NCBI GenBank assembly: GCA_021324735.1
Contig: JAJPIO010000019.1
Span: 1-60,574 of the forward strand
Source of the DNA: Bacteroidota bacterium
GTDB taxonomy: Bacteria; Bacteroidota; Ignavibacteria; Palsa-1295
Direction: 5' to 3'
Length of the DNA: 60,574 bases
The translations under genes were made by a program, and so were the position numbers. The notes beneath the pieces are model-generated. The model did not search any database, was not told the origin of the DNA, and saw only the letters and a list, made by a program, of their open reading frames with translations. How positions within the stretch are numbered: position 1 is the stretch's first letter; each line of letters starts with the position of its first letter. Shown piece after piece: positions 10,701 to 17,901 of the stretch.

Positions 10701-11291
10701 CGGTGGAAATTCGAAGGCAAGGTAAAAGCTCGGTAAGGGATTCGGTGGACAATCCTGCCAATTGCGAATGTAACCGTAGCGATGAATAAGATATGGATTA
10801 TCGTTTGCAGAATCGGAGCCGCCGCCAGGCTTCATGTTGCTGTTCATGTTATCGAGCAGGAACTGCGCCTGTGCATTCATCGAAAGAGCCGTATGATTGA
10901 CGATCTTGATACTAAGAACGATCACACCGCTATTCGTAAATGCCACCGGATAAGCATCCTGAATGATATCGAAGCCCGATTCCTTCCAAATCGTCCGCAA
11001 CGTGTCTCGTACTTTGAATGACGAACCGTTCGTTAGTGAAACATCGATAGGCTGGTTTGCACCGCTCGGCCCGAGTTTACCGCCCATCGGATTATTGCTA
11101 TAGAAGCGTCCATCGACCTGAACCGTCAGGTACGATTTGTCAATGTAGCTCAATAATTCTCCATTACGGGGATCACCATTGTAAAATGTCAGGTAACCTT
11201 CCGCCGATTTCGCACCCACGAATTTATTATTCGTGACCTGCGCAATGGCAATACATGGAATGGAAATAAGAACGATAAGAAGGAGACGCAT
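7764..11291 (-). CDS. Large T9SS-exported protein with Ig/PKD-like repeats, about 1175 aa
   Basis: The ATG at 11291 opens a signal peptide (MRLLLIVLISIPCIAIAQ); an upstream in-frame ATG would add 21 unlikely residues. The C-terminal 80 residues form a T9SS sorting domain: ANPVQNNIEVNY, YDMLGHEALRV, LPPGVYICTL and a final basic-ended strand. Between lie many Ig-like modules. Two or three read as gliding-type/Ig domains (GTYTVTVDDGEGCG, YQWLKDGNPVSGATSQ, YQWSVDGNPITGATQQ), plus several repeats with the phrase D(R/N)GxDSI and conserved Cys-His segments. It is a likely cell-surface or released adhesin or structural protein. The stop overlaps the start of the double-OmpA gene, suggesting the pair works together at the envelope. 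Confidence 0.85.
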   Translation of the reverse strand: MRLLLIVLISIPCIAIAQVTNNKFVGAKSAEGYLTFYNGDPRNGELLSYIDKSYLTVQVDGRFYSNNPMGGKLGPSGANQPIDVSLTNGSSFKVRDTLRTIWKESGFDIIQDAYPVAFTNSGVIVLSIKIVNHTALSMNAQAQFLLDNMNSNMKPGGGSDSANDNPYLIHRYGYIRNWQDCPPNPLPSFYLAFEFPPTEFKLGTVGIGYANDSFPPRPLGLKPLSLIEFGNWPAQINYTWGVPNPGDRYEFTDEAALLMGQPAGATPFVAGVTDSVTEIMRTAYGTPEWCYDHGKIVGFALYPHHLYWDPRSQTYTPNPFPVETFLFNVEDGALGNTTIRQTVGDPIRITSPKPSGLSKDTTQVQSAGSIQGGGFSDLRWVDSAVVLPTGCAASFPVDIRFDVKIGGDTSQVFTTPWDCSITVDCANPDTLPPAYANSIRGCDSTFRNTITVADNRQFDLGLDTITYSSPDLKASQYSVTFNPPPPYSCARSAVQVTVQQLDTLHSGHVILALTDCANNISRDTLCFTAHPPLPDKTAPVFYLDSAVRNCHAQCTEWTVADTTKSTTSIDRGVDSIVVVSSTNMALNDVPTGGKYPANTPLATLHVCVVDSMRDGKIVLRSSDTAHNFRLDTITYCTTNDTIPPIAIKRSFDQATATWQIHVTDTQAWDRGIDSVWMEQYGNTVTVPTPLPNPVGCKHTFDFSVRVVDTTKCAHATIRAKDCAGNISAPLLLTFTKGAKPVITASKTLLCTATDSIVLDAGGPFANYLWSSGETTRQIIVRKAGTYTVTVDDGEGCGAASDPVTISFSPVTVEIAPPGPLKRCQPDSAQLDAGPGFASYQWLKDGNPVSGATSQKLWVSTTGAYTVQATNAAGCMGISAPVNVTIYPTPPKPVITLSNSVLSSTVASSYQWSVDGNPITGATQQTYTPSSGGNYTVTITDVNGCSNTSDPFSNVGSVVVSVPSIIFARESDHVTIPLNLENPQSVPQASRTYTVRLRFNKTLLVPDGGASSAVVQGSDLVVQYSGQTNISQGVIQNIPFIAALGDDSCTTITIDTFYWSTPNISVTRRNGNFCLSDLCKQGGTRLIDPEGKVTLSAKPNPVQNNIEVNYELIEQGQTTLIIYDMLGHEALRVVDGEQTRGTYAVSADVSTLPPGVYICTLHTPTIVKSQRLQIVR

Positions 11292-11430
11292 CGTATTACG
11301 ATGCCGAAGAAGAGAATACAACCCGTTGTATGACTTCACAATATACGCGGACAAGCCGAGGACAGAGATTAGATTCTATCTAATAAGACTATTTTTTACG
11401 GGCGATAATTCCATTTACGCCTCATTATTG

Positions 11431-11453
11431 GCAGTTAAGTACAACTTAACTGC
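11431..11453. promoter_or_regulatory. Perfect 10-bp inverted repeat, candidate operator or leader hairpin
   Basis: GCAGTTAAGT, spacer ACA, ACTTAACTGC. It lies 140 bp upstream of the giant T9SS gene and 46 bp beyond the 3' end of tRNA-Leu on the same strand. There is no T-run, so it is less like a terminator than a protein-binding dyad. Confidence 0.4.
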
Positions 11454-11498
11454 GATGTCGGATTCATTACGGACGATCCCTCAACAGCTATGGCGGTG

Positions 11499-11582
11499 TG
11501 CCCGAGGCCGGACTCGAACCGGCACATCATCGCTGACGGCAGATTTTGAGTCTGCTGCGTCTACCAATTTCGCCACTCGGGC
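11499..11582 (-). tRNA. tRNA-Leu (anticodon CAA)
   Basis: Read on the minus strand, the acceptor stem GCCCGAG pairs with CTCGGGC. The D-loop has GGTAGACGC, the anticodon arm is GCAGA-CTCAAAA-TCTGC with anticodon CAA, there is a long variable arm, and the T-arm has GGTTCGAGTCC. The long variable arm and anticodon identify a leucine tRNA. CCA is not encoded; the discriminator is A. Confidence 0.95.
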
Positions 11583-11716
11583 AGAAGACAGAACCCACGA
11601 TCACGTGATTCGCGGATTGATTCTCAGCTCATTACAAAGCCGAGAATTCGGCGTACTAATCCGAAAAATCTTGAAAATCAATCCTTATCCAATTAGGAAA
11701 ATGCAGATTCTGACCG

Positions 11717-12196
11717 TTATTTCCCTATCTCTGTGATCTTTAGCTCCAATACACCCGCCGGCACTTTTACCTGCACCTGCTCGCCGACCTTCTTATTAAG
11801 CAACGCCTTACCGATCGGGGAAGACATGGAAATGCGCCCCTCGTCGAAGTTAGCATCTTCCTGAGACACGATCTGATACTTATTCTCTTTACCGGTCTTT
11901 TGATTAATGACTGTTACGCGACTCATGATGCCGACTTTATCTGTCGAAATATTATTCTCGTCGATAATAACGGACCGCGCTAGCACTTCCTCCATTTTAT
12001 GAATGCGAAGCTCCAGAAGTCCTTGCTCTTCGCGTGCAGCATCATATTCGGCATTCTCCGAAAGATCGCCTTGAGCGCGAGCTTCCGCGATACGCTGAGC
12101 AACCTCTTTGCGACCATGCACTTTCAGCTGCCGGACCTCTTCTTCGATCTCAGCAAGGCGCTGTTTCGTGACGTATATCTTCGATGTTTGATCCAT
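11717..12196 (-). CDS. greA: Transcription elongation factor GreA
   Basis: The 159 residues are the usual GreA length. The N-terminal coiled coil ends at the acidic tip GDLSENAEYDAA (Asp44, Glu47), which enters the RNA polymerase secondary channel and positions the metal that helps cleave backtracked RNA. The C-terminal FKBP-like domain carries the family signature RISMSSPIGKALL and ends with VLELKITEIGK. It rescues stalled polymerase. It lies 101 bp downstream of ribBA, with an inverted repeat between them (12234-12270), so it may have its own promoter or be attenuated from the rib transcript. Confidence 0.97.
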   Translation of the reverse strand: MDQTSKIYVTKQRLAEIEEEVRQLKVHGRKEVAQRIAEARAQGDLSENAEYDAAREEQGLLELRIHKMEEVLARSVIIDENNISTDKVGIMSRVTVINQKTGKENKYQIVSQEDANFDEGRISMSSPIGKALLNKKVGEQVQVKVPAGVLELKITEIGK

Positions 12197-12233
12197 TCCG
12201 GATAATTAGTGCAAGTGACAAGTGCTAAATTAA

Positions 12234-12270
12234 AGTGCTGAGTTTAGGCGCGTTGCCCACACTCAGCACT
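12234..12270 (-). terminator. Inverted repeat between ribBA and greA, possible terminator or attenuator
   Basis: AGTGCTGAGT and ACTCAGCACT form a perfect 10-bp stem around a 17-nt loop. On the minus strand the right arm is followed by TTAATTTAG, a weak T-rich tail, so termination after ribBA may be partial. Confidence 0.45.
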
Positions 12271-12296
12271 AAGCCCTTAGCGCTTTCCCGCGCAAT

Positions 12297-13565
12297 TTAG
12301 TTCAAATTATTCGTGCTTTTCTCTACTCCGTTCGTATGAGCAGCGCTGTGTATTCCGACGCCCGTGCCATGAGGATGAAGCAAATGGCCGAGCTTAACAC
12401 GCTTGGTCTCAAGATAAGCAGCATTTCGCATATTCGGCGGTATCTCGATCGGCACACGCTCTACGATCTCAAGACCATAGCTCGAAAGGCCGACCACCTT
12501 TTTCGGGTTGTTCGTCATAAGACGCATTTTCTTCACACCGAGGTCGACAAGAATTTGTGCACCTAATCCGTAATCGCGGAGGTCGGCTTTAAAGCCCAGT
12601 GCTTCGTTGGCTTCAACCGTATCCTTGCCTTCTTCCTGCAATTTATAGGCGCGAAGCTTATTCGCAAGGCCAATACCGCGGCCCTCCTGGCGCATATAAA
12701 CGACGATACCTCGACCGGCAGCTTCCACCATCATGAGTGCAGCATGAAGTTGATCCTGGCAATCGCAGCGCATGGAACCGAGTGTATCACCGGTAAAGCA
12801 TTCAGAGTGTACACGAACCAACACCGGCTCACCATTTCCAACATCGCCTTTGGTTAGTGCGATATGCTCCTTTTTATCGACTTTATTCTCATAGAGATGA
12901 AGTCGAAAATCTCCGTACTCGGTCGGCAGCGTGACTTCGACGATCTTACGCATGAGGTGCTCACGCCGCATGCGGTAGCCGATGAGATCTTGCACCGAGA
13001 TGATCTTAAGATCAAACTCCTTGGCCATCTCGAGTAGTGCTGGCATGCGCGCCATCGAACCATCCTCGTTGATAATCTCGCAGAGAATTCCAACCGGGCG
13101 AAAACCGGCGAGACGAGCGAGGTCCACGGCGGCCTCTGTATGGCCTGCACGACGCAATACTCCTTCGTCGACGGCGCGCAATGGGAAAATATGACCCGGT
13201 CGCGCAAAATCCGATGGTTTTGCTACCGGATCGGCAAGCGCAAGAACCGTTTTTGCACGATCGCTTGCCGAAACGCCCGTCGACGTACCATGCATATAAT
13301 CCACACTAACTGTGAATGGAGTACCGTGCCTTGCGGTATTGATCTCGACCATCATAGGGAGATCGAGTTCAGCAGCACGTGCTTCGGTAAGCGGTACACA
13401 GATAACACCACTTGTTCGACGTAGCATAAACGCGATCATCTCTGGCGTTACTGCTTCGGCAGCAGCAATGAAATCGCCTTCGTTCTCACGCTCTTCGTCA
13501 TCAACTACGATGACACCTCGTCCCTTGCGGATATCTTCTAATGCTTCATCGATCGTGTTTAACAT
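12297..13565 (-). CDS. ribBA: Bifunctional 3,4-dihydroxy-2-butanone-4-phosphate synthase / GTP cyclohydrolase II
   Basis: The 422-residue fusion matches RibBA. Residues 1-205 form the DHBP synthase, with the acidic loop [11 protein letters not shown] (22-32) that binds magnesium and ribulose 5-phosphate, and the RPGHIFPL segment (122-129). Residues 206-400 form GTP cyclohydrolase II, with zinc ligands Cys256, Cys267 and Cys269 ([14 protein letters not shown]) and the RQEGRGIGL loop. It makes both riboflavin precursors from ribulose 5-phosphate and GTP in the cytosol. It follows yajC by 29 bp. No FMN riboswitch is visible upstream, so the gene is probably expressed constitutively with its neighbours. 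Confidence 0.97.
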   Translation of the reverse strand: MLNTIDEALEDIRKGRGVIVVDDEERENEGDFIAAAEAVTPEMIAFMLRRTSGVICVPLTEARAAELDLPMMVEINTARHGTPFTVSVDYMHGTSTGVSASDRAKTVLALADPVAKPSDFARPGHIFPLRAVDEGVLRRAGHTEAAVDLARLAGFRPVGILCEIINEDGSMARMPALLEMAKEFDLKIISVQDLIGYRMRREHLMRKIVEVTLPTEYGDFRLHLYENKVDKKEHIALTKGDVGNGEPVLVRVHSECFTGDTLGSMRCDCQDQLHAALMMVEAAGRGIVVYMRQEGRGIGLANKLRAYKLQEEGKDTVEANEALGFKADLRDYGLGAQILVDLGVKKMRLMTNNPKKVVGLSSYGLEIVERVPIEIPPNMRNAAYLETKRVKLGHLLHPHGTGVGIHSAAHTNGVEKSTNNLN

Positions 13566-13594
13566 ACGTACTCGCCTTACCCTACTTTCAATCC

Positions 13595-13936
13595 TTATTC
13601 AGCTTTGGCACCATTTCTGGGGACCACCGAGCCTACAGCAGTCTTCTCGATACGGATCTTCGTATTATCCGATACCTGTAACAGAATGGTGGTATCCTCG
13701 ATCTGAGCGATCGTGCCATGAATGCCCGACGCGGTTATGATCTTATCGCCTTTTTCGATCTGGTTAACCTGCTGTTCACGAGCTTTTTGCCGCTTTTTCT
13801 GCGGACGGTAGATCATAAAATAAAAAATGAAGATGATTATGACCAACGGCAGGAAGGCCATAATAGGATCACTCTGCTGTCCCGGTTGTGCAGGAGCCAT
13901 TAAAATCGACCAGTGATGAAGCGTGAAAATCGACAT
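13595..13936 (-). CDS. yajC: Preprotein translocase subunit YajC
   Basis: The protein has 113 residues as called. A start at Met13 ([12 protein letters not shown]) would give about 101 and is equally plausible. One transmembrane helix ([20 protein letters not shown]) ends in RPQKKRQK, the diagnostic YajC junction, followed by a cytosolic domain with the [15 protein letters not shown] core. YajC sits beside SecDF in the holo-translocon. Here secD and secF are not adjacent; the neighbours are tgt upstream, a classical partner of yajC, and ribBA downstream. This keeps the widely conserved tgt-yajC order. Confidence 0.95.
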   Translation of the reverse strand: MSIFTLHHWSILMAPAQPGQQSDPIMAFLPLVIIIFIFYFMIYRPQKKRQKAREQQVNQIEKGDKIITASGIHGTIAQIEDTTILLQVSDNTKIRIEKTAVGSVVPRNGAKAE

Positions 13937-14131
13937 TTATGCTTGTAATAGTTAGAAATTTGCCTTTTCTTTGGCAGTTTAGGAAAACAGGGATTTAGAC
14001 TGAATCATTCGAAAACGGCTTTAACCTCAGGCTGCAAGACTGGTCTTAAAAAGACCGAGAATGTCATCGGGACGAAAGATCTTTTTTGAAGTCAAACAGT
14101 CGTTTAATGACCACCAGCGAACCGCGCCTGA

Positions 14132-15268
14132 TTACGAATTCTCATTGTTTTTGAGATAACGCTCCTTAAAAGCGGCTGCCCATTCCAGGTAGATCCCTTC
14201 CAGAATTTTAGCTCTCGCTTCTCGTACTAATTGCTCATAAAAAGCAACGTTGTGCATCGTCGCTAAGGTCAGTCCCAATATCTCACTCGAATTAAATAGA
14301 TGCGCGAGATAGGCTTTCGAAAAATTGCGGGAAGCATAGGAATCAGTTTCTTCGTCGATCGGAGAAAAGTCATTCTTCCATCTCGCGTTACTGATATTCA
14401 TTTTACCATCGTGGGTGAAGAGCTGCCCGTTGCGAGCATTACGGGTCGGAAGAACACAATCGAAAAGATCGACACCGCGAGCGATCGACTCCACCAGATC
14501 GAGCGGTGTACCAACTCCCATTAAGTAACGCGGTTTCTCGACCGGTAAAATGTCGGTCGTCCAATCGGTGACCATGTACATTACTTCATTGGGTTCACCG
14601 ACCGCGAGACCGCCGATCGCGTAGCCTTCGGCATTCATCGCAACGAGTTCGCGGGCACAGCGCTCTCTCAGATCGCGATGTACTCCACCCTGGACAATTA
14701 AAAAGAGCGATTGTTCATATCCATGGATCGGTGAAGTCGTTGCAAGCTTCTCCATCGAACGATGTGCCCAGGCGATCGTGCGGCGCACCGCCCGCTCGAT
14801 TACTTCGCGCTCGGCATTCGATGGCGGGCATTCATCGAACACCATCATAATATCTGGACCAATAGCCCGCTCAATTTCAATCACTTTCTCGGGCGTAAAA
14901 AAATGCGCCGAGCCATCGATGTGGCTCTTAAAGTGAACGCCTTCGTCGGTCGTCTTGCGTAGATCGGTTAGCGAGTAGACCTGATACCCGCCGGAATCGG
15001 TCAGAACGCTGGTCTCGATATTACCGAATTTGTGAATTCCTCCAGCCTTCGCTATTACTTCAGTACCTGGGCGCAAATAGAGATGATACGCATTGGCCAA
15101 GACCATTTGCGCGCCGGTTTCAACGACCTGCTTTGGAGTAAGGGCTTTTACGGTTGCAGCAGTACCGACCGGCATGAACGTCGGCGTTGAGATCACGCCA
15201 TGACCGGTTTGCAGCGTACCAGCACGTGCCTTGGAACGAGCGTCCGTTTTTTCAAGCGTAAATTTCAC
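14132..15268 (-). CDS. tgt: tRNA-guanine transglycosylase (queuine/preQ1 tRNA-ribosyltransferase) lacking the zinc cysteines
   Basis: The 378-residue Tgt exchanges guanine 34 of GUN-anticodon tRNAs for preQ1. The active-site aspartates are Asp91 (TDSGGYQ) and Asp270 (DLFDCVLPTRNARNG), and the base-binding GGLAVGE (219-225) is present. The structural zinc site CxCxxC plus His is not: the three cysteine positions read Thr308, Ser310 and Ser313 (ETDSYASR), and only His339 remains. The flanking KAYLAHLF and LTLATMHN are well kept, so this is a substitution rather than decay. Some Bacteroidota Tgt proteins are, from memory, similarly zinc-free. The gene starts 4 bp after the ABC ATPase gene. Confidence 0.95.
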   Translation of the reverse strand: MKFTLEKTDARSKARAGTLQTGHGVISTPTFMPVGTAATVKALTPKQVVETGAQMVLANAYHLYLRPGTEVIAKAGGIHKFGNIETSVLTDSGGYQVYSLTDLRKTTDEGVHFKSHIDGSAHFFTPEKVIEIERAIGPDIMMVFDECPPSNAEREVIERAVRRTIAWAHRSMEKLATTSPIHGYEQSLFLIVQGGVHRDLRERCARELVAMNAEGYAIGGLAVGEPNEVMYMVTDWTTDILPVEKPRYLMGVGTPLDLVESIARGVDLFDCVLPTRNARNGQLFTHDGKMNISNARWKNDFSPIDEETDSYASRNFSKAYLAHLFNSSEILGLTLATMHNVAFYEQLVREARAKILEGIYLEWAAAFKERYLKNNENS

Positions 15269-15271
15269 GGC

Positions 15272-15913
15272 TTATTTCGGCTCGATCCGTATTTCGCGGT
15301 GCGCGATTGCGCGCTCGCGGGTATCGTTAGTGGCAAGAAAGACAATGGAACCGCGTTCGGCAGCAAGCACCGCTTGACCGAGTACGGCTGCGGTCCCTAC
15401 ATCATCGAGTGTGGAAGTGGGTTCATCTAAAAGAAGTGCAGATGGTGCACATGCAAATGCCATTGCACAGCGTACCCGCTGTTTCATGCCGGAGCTATAG
15501 GCGCGTAGGTGGCGATCGCTTTTTGCAACGGCAGCATCCAGACCAAAACCTTCGAGAAGCTCAACGGCTTCTCCCTTTTTTAAAGCAATGCCTTTAAGCT
15601 TTCCGACCAACTCGACATGCTCTACTGCTGTGAGCTCATCATAGAGTTCAAGATACGGCGCGACATAACCGAGGCTTACGCGAATACCATCGTTATCCAT
15701 CTTCTTTCCCCCGCGCTCCCAAACGCATGTACCTTTGGTCGGGGAAAGTACGTTGCCGATCATTTTCAAAAGCGTACTCTTACCTGCTCCATTAAAACCC
15801 GTAATAGCAATGATTTCGGAAGGCTCAGCTTTGAACGAAACGGGTTTGAAGACCGGCTTATACGCAAACCGCTTCTGAATATTTTCAGCTGTGATCGTTA
15901 GGTCCACAGCCAT
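15272..15913 (-). CDS. ABC transporter ATP-binding protein, CcmA-like, 213 aa
   Basis: A single nucleotide-binding domain: Walker A GFNGAGKST (about residues 39-47), Q-loop region GYVAPYLELYDELT, signature YSSGMKQR (138-145), Walker B LLLDEPTSTLDD. The short length and the missing C-terminal extension resemble CcmA/heme-exporter or small ABC-2-type ATPases. No permease gene adjoins it, so the transported substrate is unknown. It overlaps the thioesterase gene by one base (stop and start sharing 15913) and precedes tgt by 4 bp, so it is part of a tight operon. A standalone ccmA-like ATPase in such an operon is common in this phylum. Confidence 0.85.
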   Translation of the reverse strand: MAVDLTITAENIQKRFAYKPVFKPVSFKAEPSEIIAITGFNGAGKSTLLKMIGNVLSPTKGTCVWERGGKKMDNDGIRVSLGYVAPYLELYDELTAVEHVELVGKLKGIALKKGEAVELLEGFGLDAAVAKSDRHLRAYSSGMKQRVRCAMAFACAPSALLLDEPTSTLDDVGTAAVLGQAVLAAERGSIVFLATNDTRERAIAHREIRIEPK

Positions 15914-16443
15914 TACTGATTATCACCACTTCGCCGGCGTTTTTCCATATCGATGAGTTCCTGACGACGTCGAAGACGTGACTCCCGCCGGTGACCGGCT
16001 GCTACAAAACGTCGCTTATCGTCCTCCGTGATCGGAGTTATTTCAGGGACCATGACGTGTTTCCGGTTATTATCCAGGGCCACGAATGTAAGATAGGCCG
16101 AGCTAACGTGGTGGAGTTCACCGGTGCGCATATCCTCGACATCCGCCCGCACGCCAACTTCCATCGAGGTATGGAATGCACGATTAACGGATGCTTTAAG
16201 CCGCACAACCTGCCCCAATTTCACTGGTCCTAAAAAGCTCAGTTCATCCACACTTGCGGTAACTGCGATGTGATGTGAATGCCGCTGTGCGCTCAATGCT
16301 GCCGCAATATCGACCCAATGCATAAGGCGACCACCAAGCAAATTCCCAAGTTGATTGGTATCATTCGGCAGGACGAGCTCGGTCATTTCTACTACCGATT
16401 CGGCTGGCGTTTTACAGGGTCGAGCGCTGGTGTGTTCAGCCAT
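15913..16443 (-). CDS. Acyl-CoA thioesterase, hotdog fold (YciA/BACH family), 176 aa
   Basis: A hotdog-fold enzyme with the family hallmark NDTNQLGNLLGGRLMHWVDI (27-46), where the Asn/Asp pair and the LGGRLMxWxD helix form the active site of YciA/BACH thioesterases. The second half has the strand VTASVDELSFLGPVKLGQ typical of this group. It hydrolyses acyl-CoA to free acid and CoA in the cytosol; chain length cannot be predicted. The C-terminus is a long basic helix (RRESRLRRRQELIDMEKRRR). It overlaps bamD and the ABC ATPase gene by one base on each side. Confidence 0.9.
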   Translation of the reverse strand: MAEHTSARPCKTPAESVVEMTELVLPNDTNQLGNLLGGRLMHWVDIAAALSAQRHSHHIAVTASVDELSFLGPVKLGQVVRLKASVNRAFHTSMEVGVRADVEDMRTGELHHVSSAYLTFVALDNNRKHVMVPEITPITEDDKRRFVAAGHRRESRLRRRQELIDMEKRRRSGDNQ

Positions 16444-17228
16444 TACGGTGAGGGAAGTTTGGAGCGCAGCTTCAACGCTCGATCACGCTGGCTATTAGTC
16501 GCATCGTGCAAATATTTGGCATCGAAGGCATCGAGCGCCTTCCGTGCATCATCCAGCTTATGGCGGTCGAAGTTAATTTCAGCAATACGAAGCTGTGACT
16601 CCGGTGCGACCGGAGAATCATAAAAATTATCGAGAACTCGCTGATAGTAAACTAATGACGATTTGGGGTCGTCCAGCTTATCGTATAGCTTCGCGGAAAG
16701 AAAATATTTTTGAGCTATTTTATTTCGCAGCTCAGCGATCCGCTTTTGCGCACTATCGGCAAGCGATGGGATCGTATTCGGATAATCGCGCAAGAAGGTC
16801 TGGTACTCCCCGATCGCGAGAACGGTATACGATTGATCGAGCTCCGGCCGTGGCGATATCTGATAGTAGCTCTCCCCGATCATGTACTGCGCTCGGGAGG
16901 CAAATGGAGAACTTGGATAATTTCGGCGAACGGCCCGGAAATCGACCGCTGCGCCGGCAAACATATCCTGATTGTAGCGCGACATGGCCTCGAGATAGGT
17001 CGCTTCAGCGGCAACCGGTGACGCCGGGGCTTCGATGCGGACCTGTTCGAACAATCGGATCGCTTCGGTCCAGTCTTGCTTTTCGTATGCCGCCTTACCT
17101 TGCGCGAATAGCTGATCCGCCGGACCCTGGGTGGAAGGTTTGGTCATCTCATCGCTACTGGAGCCGCAGCCCCAGGCGAAGATGGTAAGTAAGCCGAATA
17201 AAAAAAGAATGTGGCGGGTTGACGTCAC
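16443..17228 (-). CDS. bamD: Outer membrane assembly lipoprotein BamD
   Basis: The signal ends in the lipobox AWGC (Cys21). The mature protein is built of TPR-like repeats (AAYEKQDWTEAIRLFEQV, EAMSRYNQDMFAGAAVDF, IGEYQTFLRDYPNT), matching BamD/YfiO in length (261 aa) and order. BamD joins BamA in inserting beta-barrel proteins into the outer membrane, fitting the many outer-membrane and surface proteins encoded nearby. It overlaps the thioesterase gene by one base and lies 21 bp after an exported protein gene, so it seems to be near the head of the operon leading to tgt and perhaps yajC. Confidence 0.9.
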   Translation of the reverse strand: MTSTRHILFLFGLLTIFAWGCGSSSDEMTKPSTQGPADQLFAQGKAAYEKQDWTEAIRLFEQVRIEAPASPVAAEATYLEAMSRYNQDMFAGAAVDFRAVRRNYPSSPFASRAQYMIGESYYQISPRPELDQSYTVLAIGEYQTFLRDYPNTIPSLADSAQKRIAELRNKIAQKYFLSAKLYDKLDDPKSSLVYYQRVLDNFYDSPVAPESQLRIAEINFDRHKLDDARKALDAFDAKYLHDATNSQRDRALKLRSKLPSP

Positions 17229-17249
17229 GGTGTACTTGAAGTTGGGCTG

Positions 17250-17813
17250 TTAACTGCGAACGAGAAAAAAGAGTGCAACGATTGCGACGGCGCTAATAAC
17301 GACCAGCGCCGGCTCGACCGTGCTCGACCAAAATGATGTACCGGAAACATTGTCATTTGCTGAGGCTGACTGGCTTACGTAGGAGTCATAAATACGTTCC
17401 AAATAGTGAGACTCGTGTCGAGCGAGACTTGCATTATCGTCGGCTGACAGCCTAATATCCAGGGTTTTTGTAAAGATTGCCTTATGGGATACCGGCTGAT
17501 CGGCATTCAAAAATACACCTCGCATTTCGATATTTAGCTTCGCATTTGCCGCATCTCGGCTATTTATTGACGTCCCTAAATATTCGATATAAAACATCGG
17601 AAGAGATGTCCCGACTGGATTTGGTACTACTCCCAAAAGTGGAGCGAGATCCGAATCGCCGTGAATGATGATGGGACCGCTGTGGCCTGGTTGCAGGACC
17701 ATTATAGGCAGTGTTTGTGCAAGTATACTATCCAAGCGGGTAAGCTGAGCCTTTGCCGAAGCAGGGAAAACTGCTAACAAGGATAACAGCAAAAGCAAAC
17801 TACCCCGGCTCAT
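17250..17813 (-). CDS. Exported protein with C-terminal membrane anchor, 187 aa, unknown function
   Basis: The start at 17813 opens a strong signal peptide (MSRGSLLLLLSLLAVFPAS, then AKAQ). Upstream in-frame codons read through an AATCC-rich repeat and into gdhA, so they are rejected. The mature part has beta-like segments (IMVLQPGHSGPIIIHGDSD, MFYIEYLGTSINSR) and a C-terminal hydrophobic helix, PALVVISAVAIVALFFLVRS, that likely sits in a membrane. I recognise no family. It precedes bamD by 21 bp and so probably belongs to the envelope-assembly operon. Its start codon lies in the loop of a 9-bp hairpin (17801-17822), which could restrict translation. Confidence 0.65.
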   Translation of the reverse strand: MSRGSLLLLLSLLAVFPASAKAQLTRLDSILAQTLPIMVLQPGHSGPIIIHGDSDLAPLLGVVPNPVGTSLPMFYIEYLGTSINSRDAANAKLNIEMRGVFLNADQPVSHKAIFTKTLDIRLSADDNASLARHESHYLERIYDSYVSQSASANDNVSGTSFWSSTVEPALVVISAVAIVALFFLVRS

Positions 17814-17822
17814 GCCGGGGTA
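17801..17822 (-). promoter_or_regulatory. Hairpin with the start codon of the 17250-17813 gene in its loop
   Basis: TACCCCGGC pairs perfectly with GCCGGGGTA around the tetraloop that, on the minus strand, reads ATGA and contains the start codon. The 9-bp stem is GC-rich and strong. It could instead be a terminator for gdhA, but the downstream tail (GTTTGCTTTTGC) is a poor T-run. Confidence 0.55.
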
Positions 17823-17827
17823 GCCCC

Positions 17828-17895
17828 AAAGAATCTTGAAAATCCTGTTAATCAATCCAGATGATCCTTTTAATCCAGAAAATCCAGGTTCAGGA
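17828..17895. repeat. AATCC-rich dispersed repeat
   Basis: Contains AATCTTGAAAATCCTG, TTAATCAATCC, TTTTAATCCAG and AAAATCCAGG in series. This type of CCTGTTAATC / AATCC repeat is dispersed in many genomes of the Bacteroidota/Ignavibacteria side of the tree (recollection). It separates gdhA from the exported protein gene. Confidence 0.5.
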
Positions 17896-17901
17896 TTTCG
17901 A

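Noticed and set aside
11233-11736. Plus-strand frame of 167 codons over tRNA-Leu
   Set aside because: Overlaps a clear tRNA and the promoter region of the T9SS gene; no protein-like pattern.
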